From: Methylophaga thalassica
GTDB taxonomy: Bacteria > Pseudomonadota > Gammaproteobacteria > Nitrosococcales > Methylophagaceae
Direction of reading: 5' to 3'
Length of the DNA: 64,000 nt
NCBI RefSeq assembly: GCF_030159795.1
Contig: NZ_BSND01000004.1
Location: 248,001-312,000, forward strand
The notes beneath the pieces are model-generated. The model did no database searches and was not told where the DNA came from. It saw only the letters and a program-made list of their open reading frames with translations. Position 1 is the first letter of the stretch, and every line of letters begins with the position of its first letter. The translations under genes and the position numbers were made by a program. Positions 34,944-43,673 of the stretch are shown piece after piece.

Positions 34944-36566
34944 TTAGCTATGCTGACAGCTGGCAAAGATATCTAAAGCAGGATCATATTTCCCTGGCAG
35001 TAAGACATTGTTCATGCCTAACAATGAATGGAAAATATTGTCATGGCTGAAAGCTTTACCGGTTTCATTTTTCATACACAGCGGATTAATGTGATAGTCA
35101 CGTTCATAGTTATCTGACAGCCACACCACCATAGGTACATGGGTTTGCTGGCTAGGTGCTGCAAAATAAGGTGTGCCGTGCAGATACAGATTATGTTCAC
35201 CTAAGGACTCACCATGATCAGACACATAAATCATGGCGGTATCAATCGATTGAGAAGATAAGTTATCCAGATACTGAATCAGCTGAGCGAGCACATGGTC
35301 GGTGTATAAAATCGTATTGTCATACGCATTTCTCAGTTCCTCATTAGAGCATTTTTGTAACTCTGAGGTTTGGCACACCGGTTTATACTTTTCAAAGGCT
35401 ACTGGTACACGTTTGAAATAGGCCGGACCATGGCTGCCTTTCTGATGTAACACAATCAACTGATCACCGTCAGACTTCGCGACCAGCGCTTTCAGATTAG
35501 TGAGTAACACTTCGTCATAACACTCACCATCAGGGCATAACTCTGCCAGATTAACGTCTGTCACTTTCTGGTGCTCAACGCGATCACATACACCTTTACA
35601 GCCGCTGTTATTATCCAGCCAGCTGACCTTCACACCGGCAGCAGAAATAGCGTCCAGAACACTTTCATAACCATGGCCTTTTTCATCATCATAATCATCA
35701 CGAGAAAACTGTGAGAACATGCATGGCACTGAAGTAGCTGTCGCCGTACCGCAAGACGAAACGTTATTAAAATACAGACTATTGGTTTTCTCTAACTCTG
35801 GGGTTGTTTCACGCTCATAACCATTCAGATGAAACGATTCTGCCCTGGCAGTTTCCCCCACCACCATGACTGTTACGGTACGGTGTTTTTTCTCATGCGC
35901 GAAGCTGCCGAGCGCGGCATTTTGTGAAATAGGTATCAATGGTTTATCGGCTTCAGCAAACTGTTGTTTGGCAATTTTGGTGACCGCATAGATATAACTG
36001 GTGGGATTGATTAAATAACGTAAATCCCGGTGATTGCGGAAGGTAGAAGCGTAGTCCTGATAGAAAAAAGCAGCAACCAAGCCCATGGCTAAAATACTCA
36101 TGGTGATAGAAAACGAGCTCATCAGTAATTGCTTTGTCCAACGGACATGGGCAATCCGTAGTTTAGCAATTAAAAATGCCGGCAAAATACCCCATAACAG
36201 AAAATGAATAATGAAATCTTGACTCAATAATTCTTTTGTTTCTGCGGTATCCGTCTCTAACACATTCTGAATCATCGAACTGTCAATATGCACACCATAA
36301 CTGTCAATAAAATAGCTGGCGGCGGCGGAACATAACACAATGAAAATCAAAATCGGTTTTATCAAGTATCGGGATGACACCAAATTAAATATTAAATTAA
36401 ACAGCGCCGTCATAAAGATGGCACATGAACCTAAAAACAACAGATTATGTTGGGTGATTAATTGATTTGCCTGAACGATGCCACCCCACAAACCATTGTT
36501 ATAAGCAAGCATCAAGAGCACTGAGAACAGTAATACTAGATACTGAGAAGAAATCGCACGACGCAT
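34944..36566 (-). CDS. eptA: Phosphoethanolamine transferase EptA
   Basis: 540 residues. Five N-terminal membrane helices (to about 170) and a periplasmic sulfatase-fold domain. GETARAESF (about 233-241) holds the nucleophilic Thr, and VSDHGESLGE (near 445) and metal His residues follow; six or more cysteines form the usual disulfides (SSCGTATATSVPCMFS). It moves phosphoethanolamine from phosphatidylethanolamine to lipid A phosphate, which lowers surface charge and can give polymyxin resistance. GAGG lies six bases before ATG 36566. A PAP2 phosphatase follows in the same unit. Confidence 0.94.
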   Translation of the reverse strand: MRRAISSQYLVLLFSVLLMLAYNNGLWGGIVQANQLITQHNLLFLGSCAIFMTALFNLIFNLVSSRYLIKPILIFIVLCSAAASYFIDSYGVHIDSSMIQNVLETDTAETKELLSQDFIIHFLLWGILPAFLIAKLRIAHVRWTKQLLMSSFSITMSILAMGLVAAFFYQDYASTFRNHRDLRYLINPTSYIYAVTKIAKQQFAEADKPLIPISQNAALGSFAHEKKHRTVTVMVVGETARAESFHLNGYERETTPELEKTNSLYFNNVSSCGTATATSVPCMFSQFSRDDYDDEKGHGYESVLDAISAAGVKVSWLDNNSGCKGVCDRVEHQKVTDVNLAELCPDGECYDEVLLTNLKALVAKSDGDQLIVLHQKGSHGPAYFKRVPVAFEKYKPVCQTSELQKCSNEELRNAYDNTILYTDHVLAQLIQYLDNLSSQSIDTAMIYVSDHGESLGEHNLYLHGTPYFAAPSQQTHVPMVVWLSDNYERDYHINPLCMKNETGKAFSHDNIFHSLLGMNNVLLPGKYDPALDIFASCQHS

Positions 36567-36630
36567 GGTAAACCTCAACCAAATTAATTTTGGCCAAGAT
36601 TAATCCCTGCAACTTAAAAAATACTTAAAC

Positions 36631-36660
36631 AAAAAAGCCACTGACAAATCAGTGGCTTTT
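36631..36660 (-). terminator. Intrinsic terminator of the pirin operon
   Basis: AAAAGCCACTGA (about 36633-36644) pairs with TCAGTGGCTTTT (36649-36660) around a four-base loop; on the minus strand the stem runs into TTTTTTG. It lies 22 bases after the pirin stop. Confidence 0.85.
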
Positions 36661-36681
36661 CCTTAGCAAAACAAACAAAAC

Positions 36682-37524
36682 TTAAGCGAACCGACCCTGA
36701 CGATAATCATCGAAGGCTTGTTCAATCTGTTCCCGCGTGTTCATCACAAACGGTCCTCCCCTGGCGACAGGTTCCTTCAAAGGCTGCCCTGATACCAGTA
36801 CAAACTCAGTATCACGTTCACTGTAGACACGCACTTTTGATCCGGTCTCCAATACGGCAAGTTGACCAGCATTAAGTAGTCGCTGTTTATCGCCGATCTG
36901 TATCTGACCTTTCATCAGATACAAAAACGTGTTGTCCGTTTCCTTCACTGTCTGCTCAAACGTGACTCCCGCAGGTAAAAACACATGCAGGTATAGGGGA
37001 TTAACAAACGGGTTATTAATCACACCACTCACGCCACTATCTGTCTGACCAGCAATGACCTTGATTTCGGTGCCATTATCCAATTTGGCTACCGGAATCT
37101 GCTCAGCATCAAACTCCTGATACTTAGGCTCACTCATCTTTTCTTTTGCCGGCAGGTTAACCCACAACTGGAACCCCGCTAAGCGTCCTTCTTTCTGCTC
37201 TGGCATTTCCGAATGAATAATCCCTTTGCCTGCCGTCATCCATTGCACACCACCGGTTTCAATTACCCCGGCATTGCCTGCACTGTCTTCATGACGCATA
37301 CGACCTTCTAACATGTAGGTCACCGTCTCAAAGCCACGATGAGGATGTGGAGGAAAGCCAGCAATATAGTCCTGAGGCTTATCTGAACCAAAGGCATCAA
37401 ACATCAGAAAAGGGTCAAGCATATTGAGATGTGGTGAGCCGATAATACGCGTCAGCTGAACACCTGCGCCATCTGAGACCCGGTCTCCGTTGATGATTTG
37501 TCTTAACTCCCTTGTCTGAGTCAT
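36682..37524 (-). CDS. Pirin-family cupin protein
   Basis: 280 residues with two cupin domains. The N-terminal one carries the metal site: PHPHRGFETVTYMLEG (His pair near 57-61), MRHEDSAG and TAGKGIIHSEMPE. Pirins of this kind can oxidise quercetin or act as redox regulators; function here unproven. GGGAG lies upstream of ATG 37524; a longer frame to 37563 overlaps azoR by more. It is the last gene of doxX-azoR-pirin, ending in a clear terminator and divergent from a LysR regulator. Confidence 0.92.
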   Translation of the reverse strand: MTQTRELRQIINGDRVSDGAGVQLTRIIGSPHLNMLDPFLMFDAFGSDKPQDYIAGFPPHPHRGFETVTYMLEGRMRHEDSAGNAGVIETGGVQWMTAGKGIIHSEMPEQKEGRLAGFQLWVNLPAKEKMSEPKYQEFDAEQIPVAKLDNGTEIKVIAGQTDSGVSGVINNPFVNPLYLHVFLPAGVTFEQTVKETDNTFLYLMKGQIQIGDKQRLLNAGQLAVLETGSKVRVYSERDTEFVLVSGQPLKEPVARGGPFVMNTREQIEQAFDDYRQGRFA

Positions 37525-37543
37525 CACATTCTCCCGATAGATA

Positions 37544-38122
37544 TTAGCTGACAATATCAGCAATTTTTTGTGTGAGTGTTTCTGTTTCTTGAATCAGACT
37601 GCCTGCATCCACCACAGTGATATCCTGAATTCCAAGAAAATTCATGACCTGCTTCAGGTAAGTAGAAGCGTAATCGACTTCACTACCCAGAGGCACGCCG
37701 CCAGAAGCCATCACCAGATACGCTTTTTTCGCCTTCAATAAACCTTCTGGGCCATTTTCAGTGTAACGAAATGTGACTCTTGCTCTCGCCACCTGATCGA
37801 TCCAGGCTTTTAATACGGCTGGTACGCTAAAGTTGTAGATAGGCGATGCAATGACCAATATCTCGGCCGCTTGTAACTCTTCTACCAGTTGGTCCGAGGT
37901 AGCTAAAGCCTGTCTATTTTGCTCAGTACGTTGCTCGGGATCGGTAAAATTGGCATGGATCCAATCTTCGTTAATAAACGGAATACCCTTCGCTAGATCA
38001 CGAGATTTAATAGCTAGTCCAGACTGCTTTTGTAGTTGCGAGACCAGTTCAGCAGATACCTGGCGTGTCACAGAGTCCTGAATACGTTCACTACTATTGA
38101 TATGTAAAATCGTGTTATTCAT
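37544..38122 (-). CDS. azoR: FMN-dependent NADH-azoreductase
   Basis: 192-residue flavodoxin-fold quinone/azo reductase. FMN-binding features are SSERIQDSVTR (about 10-20), SPIYNFSVPAVLKAWIDQVARA (about 94-115, key P-Y-N-F) and ASGGVP (about 139-144). It reduces quinones and azo compounds by two electrons using NADH, limiting redox cycling. AGGAG lies upstream of ATG 38122. It is 20 bases upstream of pirin and downstream of doxX, in a divergent arrangement with a LysR gene, consistent with an inducible electrophile or quinone response. Confidence 0.94.
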   Translation of the reverse strand: MNNTILHINSSERIQDSVTRQVSAELVSQLQKQSGLAIKSRDLAKGIPFINEDWIHANFTDPEQRTEQNRQALATSDQLVEELQAAEILVIASPIYNFSVPAVLKAWIDQVARARVTFRYTENGPEGLLKAKKAYLVMASGGVPLGSEVDYASTYLKQVMNFLGIQDITVVDAGSLIQETETLTQKIADIVS

Positions 38123-38147
38123 GTTTATTCTCCTGTTTTCGATAACA

Positions 38148-38531
38148 TTATTTAATATTGTCGATAGCTAAATTACCCGCACCATTAGCCACCAGTAACA
38201 ACAAACCACCGGCAATGGCTAAATCCTTCATAAACAAAATGCTCTGCATTTGATCAGCAAAATTATTGTGGAAGATGGCGGCTGCGATGACGGTAAACCC
38301 AGCTAATAAGAAAGCAGCGATACGCGTTTTAAAACCAAATAAAATCGCCAAACCACCTAAAATTTCTGTTGCAATCACCAAAGGCAACAGTGATGTCGGT
38401 ACTCCCATCATGCTCATATAGCCTTGTGTCGCTTCGTAACCTGCACCAAGTTTTCCAATGCCGGCTGAAATGAACATCAGACTCAATAAAAAACGACCTG
38501 TGACTGTTGATAATCCTGTTACTGTGTTCAT
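38148..38531 (-). CDS. DoxX-family membrane protein
   Basis: 127 residues with four membrane helices: GRFLLSLMFISAGIGKL (about 10-26), LLPLVIATEILGGLAILFG (about 45-63) and two further ones. The pattern is DoxX/DoxD-like. ATG 38531 is chosen with AAGGA about eight bases upstream; a frame running to 38585 adds a polar tail without membrane character. First gene of the doxX-azoR-pirin unit, 111 bases from a divergent LysR gene. Role in redox metabolism is inferred from context. Confidence 0.88.
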   Translation of the reverse strand: MNTVTGLSTVTGRFLLSLMFISAGIGKLGAGYEATQGYMSMMGVPTSLLPLVIATEILGGLAILFGFKTRIAAFLLAGFTVIAAAIFHNNFADQMQSILFMKDLAIAGGLLLLVANGAGNLAIDNIK

Positions 38532-38642
38532 GTTTTTTTCCTTTTTGTTGTGTTGTTGAGATGGTTCACAGTCTATCGTTTCCATATTTTTATAAAACAG
38601 TGTATTAATGAACTTATTGTTATCAATTAGAGAACAATAGTC

Positions 38643-39557
38643 ATGAGTCAGTTAGAAGAAATGCAGTGTTTTGTGCGTGTGGTTGAAGCTGGCAGCATCA
38701 CTAAGGCTGCAGAGCAAATGAACACGGTAAAGTCAGCGATCAGTAAACGCTTAACCGATTTAGAGCGGCGGCTGGGTGTAAGCTTGCTCAAAAGAACAAC
38801 GCGTAAACAAACGCTCACCGATGCTGGTCGCAGTTACTATCAGCATTGCGTCCGTATTCTTGATGATATTTATGAGGTTGAACATGCTTTAGGTAATGAG
38901 CAAACATCGCTGTCTGGACGTATCAGGCTCTCTGCACCCATTAGTTTTGGTTTGATGCATTTAAGTCCAGCTTTACGTGAATTTAATCTGATCCATCCGG
39001 AAATCATTTTTGATATCGACTTTAGCGACAGACACCAAGATTTGGTCGCTGAGGGTTTAGATTTAGCCATTCGTATATCGAACTTAACTGACTCCAGTCT
39101 AATCGCTCGTAAACTGGCTTCAACACGATTACAAATCTGTGGCAGCCCGGATTACTTTGCTCGAAATGGCTTACCAGAAAAAACAGAAGATCTTCTCTAC
39201 GGTCATGTGAAGCTGCACTATTCCCACGTCAGTAGCAGTTGGTCATTACTGGATTATCAGGGCCAAGCCATTTCTGTGAATTTACCAACCGTGCTTTCAT
39301 CAAACAATGGCGAATACCTGCGAGATGTCTGTATAACTGGAAAAGGCTTAATCTTGACGCCGGATTTTATTTCCTACCCGGCAATCAAGTCCGGCAAACT
39401 CATTACCGTACTGGATAATGCCTTGGTCCAGAAGGATGTCGGGATTTATGCCATCTACCCACAAACACGCTTTTTATCTCACCGGGTCAGAATATTAATC
39501 GATTTCTTACGTGACTACTTTGCCAAACTGAAAAACTGGGAGTGTCCTGCCAGATAA
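38643..39557 (+). CDS. LysR-family regulator of the doxX-azoR-pirin unit
   Basis: 304 residues: helix-turn-helix at about 5-60 (GSITKAAEQMNTVKSAISKRL), substrate-binding domain from about 90 (SGRIRLSAPISFG). The start ATG 38643 has no strong ribosome site. It is divergent from doxX with 111 bases between starts, where a T-N11-A operator is expected. It likely senses quinone or electrophile stress through that operon, by analogy with similar gene clusters; not proven. Its stop codon directly abuts that of rssA on the other strand. Confidence 0.9.
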   Translation: MSQLEEMQCFVRVVEAGSITKAAEQMNTVKSAISKRLTDLERRLGVSLLKRTTRKQTLTDAGRSYYQHCVRILDDIYEVEHALGNEQTSLSGRIRLSAPISFGLMHLSPALREFNLIHPEIIFDIDFSDRHQDLVAEGLDLAIRISNLTDSSLIARKLASTRLQICGSPDYFARNGLPEKTEDLLYGHVKLHYSHVSSSWSLLDYQGQAISVNLPTVLSSNNGEYLRDVCITGKGLILTPDFISYPAIKSGKLITVLDNALVQKDVGIYAIYPQTRFLSHRVRILIDFLRDYFAKLKNWECPAR

Positions 39558-40490
39558 TCATTTATCGATTGGCAAATAATAACCTAGCTCTGTTTGCTGA
39601 CGTTTGACACAGGCAATACCCTCTTCTATGGCTTCACCAGCACGATAAAACTCCAGAATCCCTATATGGGAGAGACGTGGGTTTAAAATAATTTCTGGTG
39701 GATCACCCGCCATCCGACTTCGGGTGATACGATCCTGCGTAATATTAATCGATGCCGCAATGGCGTCTAATAATGCAGGTGCTTCTTCTTTTTCTTCACG
39801 TCGTTTGGGAAATAAGTTATTGGTGTAATCCGCCACCATATGACTGACCTTACCAGTCCAACTGGTAGGGAGATCGAGAGTTGCTTCGGGCTCGCTATCA
39901 TCAATATCCGTTCTAAAATGTTTACCCACGATGCCACTGTTGAGGTTAACAGCTATCACCACATCGGCGCCCAAAGCACGGCATAAAGAGACGGGTACAG
40001 GATTGACCAAGCCACCATCTATTAGCCAACGGTTATTGTGTTTAATCGCTGGAAATAATCCAGGTAAGGACATGGATGACCAGACCGCATCCATTATATT
40101 GCCCCGTGTGTTCCATATCTCACGACCACTATATAAATCTGTCGCCACAGTAGCAAAACGCGTTTGTACATCTTCGATGGCAACATCCTGTTCCACCACG
40201 TATTCATTAAGAAAACTGCGTAAACGGTTTTTATTAACGAAGCCTTGCAGTGAGCGATTAATCGCAAAATACTGAGCAGTTTTCAATTTATCCAACCGCA
40301 GTACCCAATCGTTCAATTTGTCGATATTATTCGCTACGTAAGCTGCACCAACCAATGCACCTATTGAGGTACCTGTAACAATATCGGGAGTAACACCCAG
40401 TTTTTCTAACTGTCTGATAATGCCAATGTGTGCCCAGCCACGCGCTGCCCCACTTCCTAATGCCAGGCCTACCTTTAATTTTTCGCTCAA
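39558..40490 (-). CDS. rssA: Patatin-like phospholipase, RssA type
   Basis: 310 residues. The oxyanion loop is GSGAARGWAHIG (about 12-23), the nucleophile is Ser in GTSIGALVG (about 40-48) and the catalytic Asp is in DGGLVNPVP (about 156-164). A lysophospholipase-like esterase, bacterial RssA/YchK group. It starts at TTG 40490, preceded at seven bases by AGG; no better ATG exists in the conserved start MSEKLKVGLALGSG. It is followed end to end by the LysR gene on the other strand. Confidence 0.9.
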   Translation of the reverse strand: MSEKLKVGLALGSGAARGWAHIGIIRQLEKLGVTPDIVTGTSIGALVGAAYVANNIDKLNDWVLRLDKLKTAQYFAINRSLQGFVNKNRLRSFLNEYVVEQDVAIEDVQTRFATVATDLYSGREIWNTRGNIMDAVWSSMSLPGLFPAIKHNNRWLIDGGLVNPVPVSLCRALGADVVIAVNLNSGIVGKHFRTDIDDSEPEATLDLPTSWTGKVSHMVADYTNNLFPKRREEKEEAPALLDAIAASINITQDRITRSRMAGDPPEIILNPRLSHIGILEFYRAGEAIEEGIACVKRQQTELGYYLPIDK

Positions 40491-40546
40491 CTTAAAACCT
40501 ATAGTTTGTTATATTTATCATATAGATAAAAAAGATTAATAAAGTA

Positions 40547-40972
40547 ATGACTGAACAAAATACCTATTTATTTGTGTACGGCACATTGATGAAAGACACC
40601 AATCATTCAATGGCGCGGTTACTTACCAAATATAGCGAGTTTATTTGTCGTGCCTCAATGCAGGGCCAACTCTACCTTATTGACTACTATCCGGGAGCCA
40701 TTCTCTCTGAGAGCAAAGACGACATCGTCTATGGCGAACTCTATAAACTATCCAATGCCAGTTGGGTGCTCAGTCAACTGGATGATTATGAAGAATGTTC
40801 CTCATCTTTCCCTGAACCACATGAATACCAACGTCAGTTAATCACTATCCAACCACACGCTGCCGATGTCAGTCTATCGCTTGCCTGGGCCTATCTTTAT
40901 CAATATCCCTTAAGCAATAAGCCCCGTATTAAAAACGGCCAGTTCGAAGTGAGATATGCGGACACGAAATAA
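40547..40972 (+). CDS. Gamma-glutamylcyclotransferase-like protein (YtfP/AIG2 fold)
   Basis: 141 residues. FVYGTLMKD (about 9-17) is the substrate-binding loop of the GGCT/AIG2-like fold, followed by GQLYLIDYYPGAI and LDDYEEC (catalytic Glu candidate near residue 83). Activity could be cyclotransferase on a gamma-glutamylamine; many members are uncharacterised. Weak ribosome site at ATG 40547. It is divergent from rssA with about 56 bases between starts and is followed by a small basic protein gene. Confidence 0.85.
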   Translation: MTEQNTYLFVYGTLMKDTNHSMARLLTKYSEFICRASMQGQLYLIDYYPGAILSESKDDIVYGELYKLSNASWVLSQLDDYEECSSSFPEPHEYQRQLITIQPHAADVSLSLAWAYLYQYPLSNKPRIKNGQFEVRYADTK

Positions 40973-41033
40973 TTTCTAAAGCTTATTAAAATCAATCCGA
41001 TAGATAGTGTATATAAATTCTTCTTCTGCGAAA

Positions 41034-41249
41034 ATGAACGAGATACCTAAGCTATATCACAATACGATGATAACTATCAGCCCGCCATCACAGGTTGAAC
41101 CAGCTCGCCCTGCTGCTCAAGAAGCAAAACCATCCAACAATAGTGATCGTAGGCAACGCTATGATCGTAGAAAACGAAATCAAAGACCATTTATCGAACG
41201 TCGGGTTTCATCCGATCGCCGCTCACAACGCTTTGAAGCAAAAGCCTGA
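41034..41249 (+). CDS. Small DRR/ERR-rich basic protein
   Basis: 71 residues from ATG 41034. The tail holds repeated acid-Arg-Arg units at spacings of about seven: SDRRQRYDRRKRNQ, IERRVSSDRR. Such strings recur in small proteins of gammaproteobacteria but no function is known to me; the N-terminal half is Pro, Ala and Ser rich. A GTG at 41007 and an ATG at 41067 are other possible starts, and no ribosome site decides. It is convergent with the PilZ gene, ending six bases from it. Treat as probable, not certain. Confidence 0.5.
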   Translation: MNEIPKLYHNTMITISPPSQVEPARPAAQEAKPSNNSDRRQRYDRRKRNQRPFIERRVSSDRRSQRFEAKA

Positions 41250-41255
41250 CATGGT

Positions 41256-41678
41256 TTACTCGTTTAATCTCGGGAAGTCTGCCGCATATTTCTGAATCCA
41301 TTCTAACGCCGCTTCATCACTGGTTAACTGACGCCCGGTGTTAGCACTAATACGTTTTCTGTAATCTTCTATATAACAAATCTGCTCAACCATTCTGAGT
41401 GCATAAGTCATAGCTTTACTCTGAAAGTTAACTCCTACCAGGTACTGATTTCCTTCAGGTTTACACCAACTGATAATACCTTTTGCCGTAAATCCCGGCT
41501 TACAGGCCAGTATATTGATCTCAACCAGCGTGCCGACAGCTATAGGCTCAGCTGAACAAAAACACAGGCCACCTTTACTCACATCCTTGAGCGAACGTTG
41601 TTGATGCTGCTCACCTAGCTTAACCTGGATAGGCACGCTACTTGGGTGGCGTATAAACCGTCTCAGTTCTTCTATCAT
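41256..41678 (-). CDS. PilZ-domain protein
   Basis: 140 residues. Cyclic di-GMP binding elements are both present: RRFIRHP (residues 6-12, RxxxR) and DVSKGGL (about 32-38, D-x-S-x-x-G). The PilZ barrel extends to about residue 95; the tail is helical and Trp-containing (ALEWIQKYAADF). It should be a cytoplasmic effector of the second messenger made and cleaved by the cyclases and EAL protein elsewhere in the window. Output unknown. The ribosome site before ATG 41678 is weak. The gene lies 34 bases after the start side of RNase J on the same strand. Confidence 0.9.
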   Translation of the reverse strand: MIEELRRFIRHPSSVPIQVKLGEQHQQRSLKDVSKGGLCFCSAEPIAVGTLVEINILACKPGFTAKGIISWCKPEGNQYLVGVNFQSKAMTYALRMVEQICYIEDYRKRISANTGRQLTSDEAALEWIQKYAADFPRLNE

Positions 41679-41712
41679 TTTGTTAGCTTATCGCTATTTA
41701 ATAACAATGTGA

Positions 41713-43089
41713 TTAAAACAATTTTTTCAATTTATCCTGAACAAGACCCAATCGCCCTGTTTTTACTGCATCACGCCGGATGCCTTTTACAGGCGCTATG
41801 TAATATAAGTCACCATTTTTGCCTTCGAGTTGCTCAGGAACCCCGACTGATTTTGCCAGTCGGGCATTCGCTCTGAGATGTTGAAACTCACCGTGTACAG
41901 GAATAGCACAAGCTGGCTTAACCCAACGATACATGGCCTTCAGTTCTTCCATAGCCGGATGACCTGAAGCATGAATTTCAAGTCGACTGTTATCTACGGT
42001 AATCACGTCCACATTCATTGCCTTTAGCCGTTCAATTAATGCCTCAATCGGGAGTTCATTTCCAGGAATGACTTTAGAACTGAAAATAACGGTATCACCG
42101 GCTTCCAGCTCAATATCACGAAAACTGTTCTGGCTCAGCCGGTTCAGTGCTGTTCGTGGTTCGCCCTGGCTGCCTGTAGCGACTAATAAAACCGTATCTC
42201 GCGGCAGAAAACCTAAATGATGAGGATCAACAAAGGTATCAATGCCATTCCACAAACCGACTCGTTTTGCCGCCGCATGGGTATTTAATAACGAGCGTCC
42301 CAACAGACCTAAATGACGTCCTGTTTCTTTAGCAATATCCGCCACCGTTCGTAATCGGGCAATATTACTGCCAAAACAGGTTATAACAACCCGTCCTTTA
42401 GCCTGCTCTACATGGTGTTTTAAGCCTTTGTATAAAGACGCCTCAGAAGTTGACCAGCCAGGCACATTAGCATTGGTCGAATCACAAACCATCACATCAA
42501 TCCCCAGTTCTCCCAACCGGGAATAATCTTCTTCCCTATACGCCTCACCGACCACAGGGCCTGAATCCAGCTTCCAGTCAGCGGTATGAAACACTTTGCC
42601 AACAGGGGTTGTAATCAATAAAGCAAAGGGATCGGGAATAGAGTGTGTCAGCTGAATCCACTGCACATTGAATACGCCTATTTGTCTTGAAGCATGCGCT
42701 TCAACAATATGGACTTTCACTTTTTTTATTAATCCGGCCTCAGCCAGTTTTCGGCGTAAAATTTCAGCCGTATAAGCCGTTGTGTAAATAGGACAACGGA
42801 ATCGTTCCCATAAATACGGTACAGCCCCGATATGATCTTCGTGGGCATGGGTGATAATAAGGCCGTCTAATTGCTCTCGGCGATCCACAATAAATTGTGG
42901 ATCAGCCATTTGTATTTCTGCTCGAGCCCCTTCTATCGGTTCACCATCAATATCGGCTTTGGCTTCGAAGGTCACCCCGCAATCAACCATCAGCCATCGA
43001 CCATCATGGCCATACAGATTGAGATTCATCCCTATTTCTCCGGTTCCTCCCAAAGGTAAAAACCAGAAATCAGACTCATCAGGTGTCAT
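41713..43089 (-). CDS. rnj: RNase J-type metallo-beta-lactamase/beta-CASP ribonuclease
   Basis: 458 residues. The zinc motif is THAHEDHIGAV (about 77-87), followed by HTADWKLD, CDSTNA, the beta-CASP segment with GRSLL, VATGSQGEP, SSKVIPGNE and the late His motifs HASGHP and PVHGEFQHL. It is a 5'-3' exo/endoribonuclease of RNA decay. It ends near residue 458, about 100 short of Bacillus RNase J (around 555), lacking the C-terminal domain. RNase J is uncommon in gammaproteobacteria, which usually rely on RNase E. AAGGA lies before ATG 43089. Divergent from oadGAB. Confidence 0.9.
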   Translation of the reverse strand: MTPDESDFWFLPLGGTGEIGMNLNLYGHDGRWLMVDCGVTFEAKADIDGEPIEGARAEIQMADPQFIVDRREQLDGLIITHAHEDHIGAVPYLWERFRCPIYTTAYTAEILRRKLAEAGLIKKVKVHIVEAHASRQIGVFNVQWIQLTHSIPDPFALLITTPVGKVFHTADWKLDSGPVVGEAYREEDYSRLGELGIDVMVCDSTNANVPGWSTSEASLYKGLKHHVEQAKGRVVITCFGSNIARLRTVADIAKETGRHLGLLGRSLLNTHAAAKRVGLWNGIDTFVDPHHLGFLPRDTVLLVATGSQGEPRTALNRLSQNSFRDIELEAGDTVIFSSKVIPGNELPIEALIERLKAMNVDVITVDNSRLEIHASGHPAMEELKAMYRWVKPACAIPVHGEFQHLRANARLAKSVGVPEQLEGKNGDLYYIAPVKGIRRDAVKTGRLGLVQDKLKKLF

Positions 43090-43247
43090 AGATGTCCTTT
43101 GTTATTACTTGCTATCGTGACTATTAGTTTGGCAGGGTTTCAACAGATAGGAAAATATCATACGTACAATGAATAGATTAACGTCACTACAACAAAGTGA
43201 TTTTTTCTCCATTATTCTTTTAAAATTAAGGAGTTTCGGCATAGTGA

Positions 43248-43275
43248 TTCGTTCATAGGGCAACAATGGTATAAT
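43248..43275 (+). promoter_or_regulatory. Extended -10 promoter for oadGAB
   Basis: TATAAT at 43270-43275 is preceded by TG at 43267-43268, an extended -10. Upstream, TTCGTT (43248-43253) is a poor -35 with a 16-base spacer. It lies about 70 bases before the oadG start. Confidence 0.6.
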
Positions 43276-43343
43276 TGCCGGCTGCTTTTTTGTAAGTCAT
43301 TGATTTAATGACCTAAGAAAACCAACGGAGAGAGATTATAATA

Positions 43344-43625
43344 ATGACTAATTCGAACTTAATGACTGAAGGTCTGAACTTGATGCTTATCGGCATGGGG
43401 TTCGTATTTATATTTTTGACATTACTGGTGTTTGTCACATCCATCATGTCACGCATTATCACCAGCTACGAAAAAAATGTAGGTGTCTTACCTGAAGAAG
43501 GCATTTCTTCACCTACCGCTGTCATCAGCCCGGCCATGAATCAGTCTCAACATGCTAATGATGATAAAAACTTAATTACTGTGCTCTCTGCTGCAGTGCA
43601 CAAATTTCGTTCCCGCCATAAATAA
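43344..43625 (+). CDS. oadG: Oxaloacetate decarboxylase gamma subunit
   Basis: 93 residues. One N-terminal membrane helix (NLMLIGMGFVFIFLTLLVFVTSIM) and a polar cytoplasmic tail, typical of OadG, which bridges OadA and OadB and binds zinc. GGAGAGAG lies about ten bases before ATG 43344. First gene of oadGAB; oadA follows after 48 bases. With OadA and OadB it forms the Na+-pumping decarboxylase complex. Confidence 0.9.
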   Translation: MTNSNLMTEGLNLMLIGMGFVFIFLTLLVFVTSIMSRIITSYEKNVGVLPEEGISSPTAVISPAMNQSQHANDDKNLITVLSAAVHKFRSRHK

Positions 43626-43673
43626 ATCACCGCATTAAAGACTTTTTCAAATTAATCAATTAAGGCCATGAAT

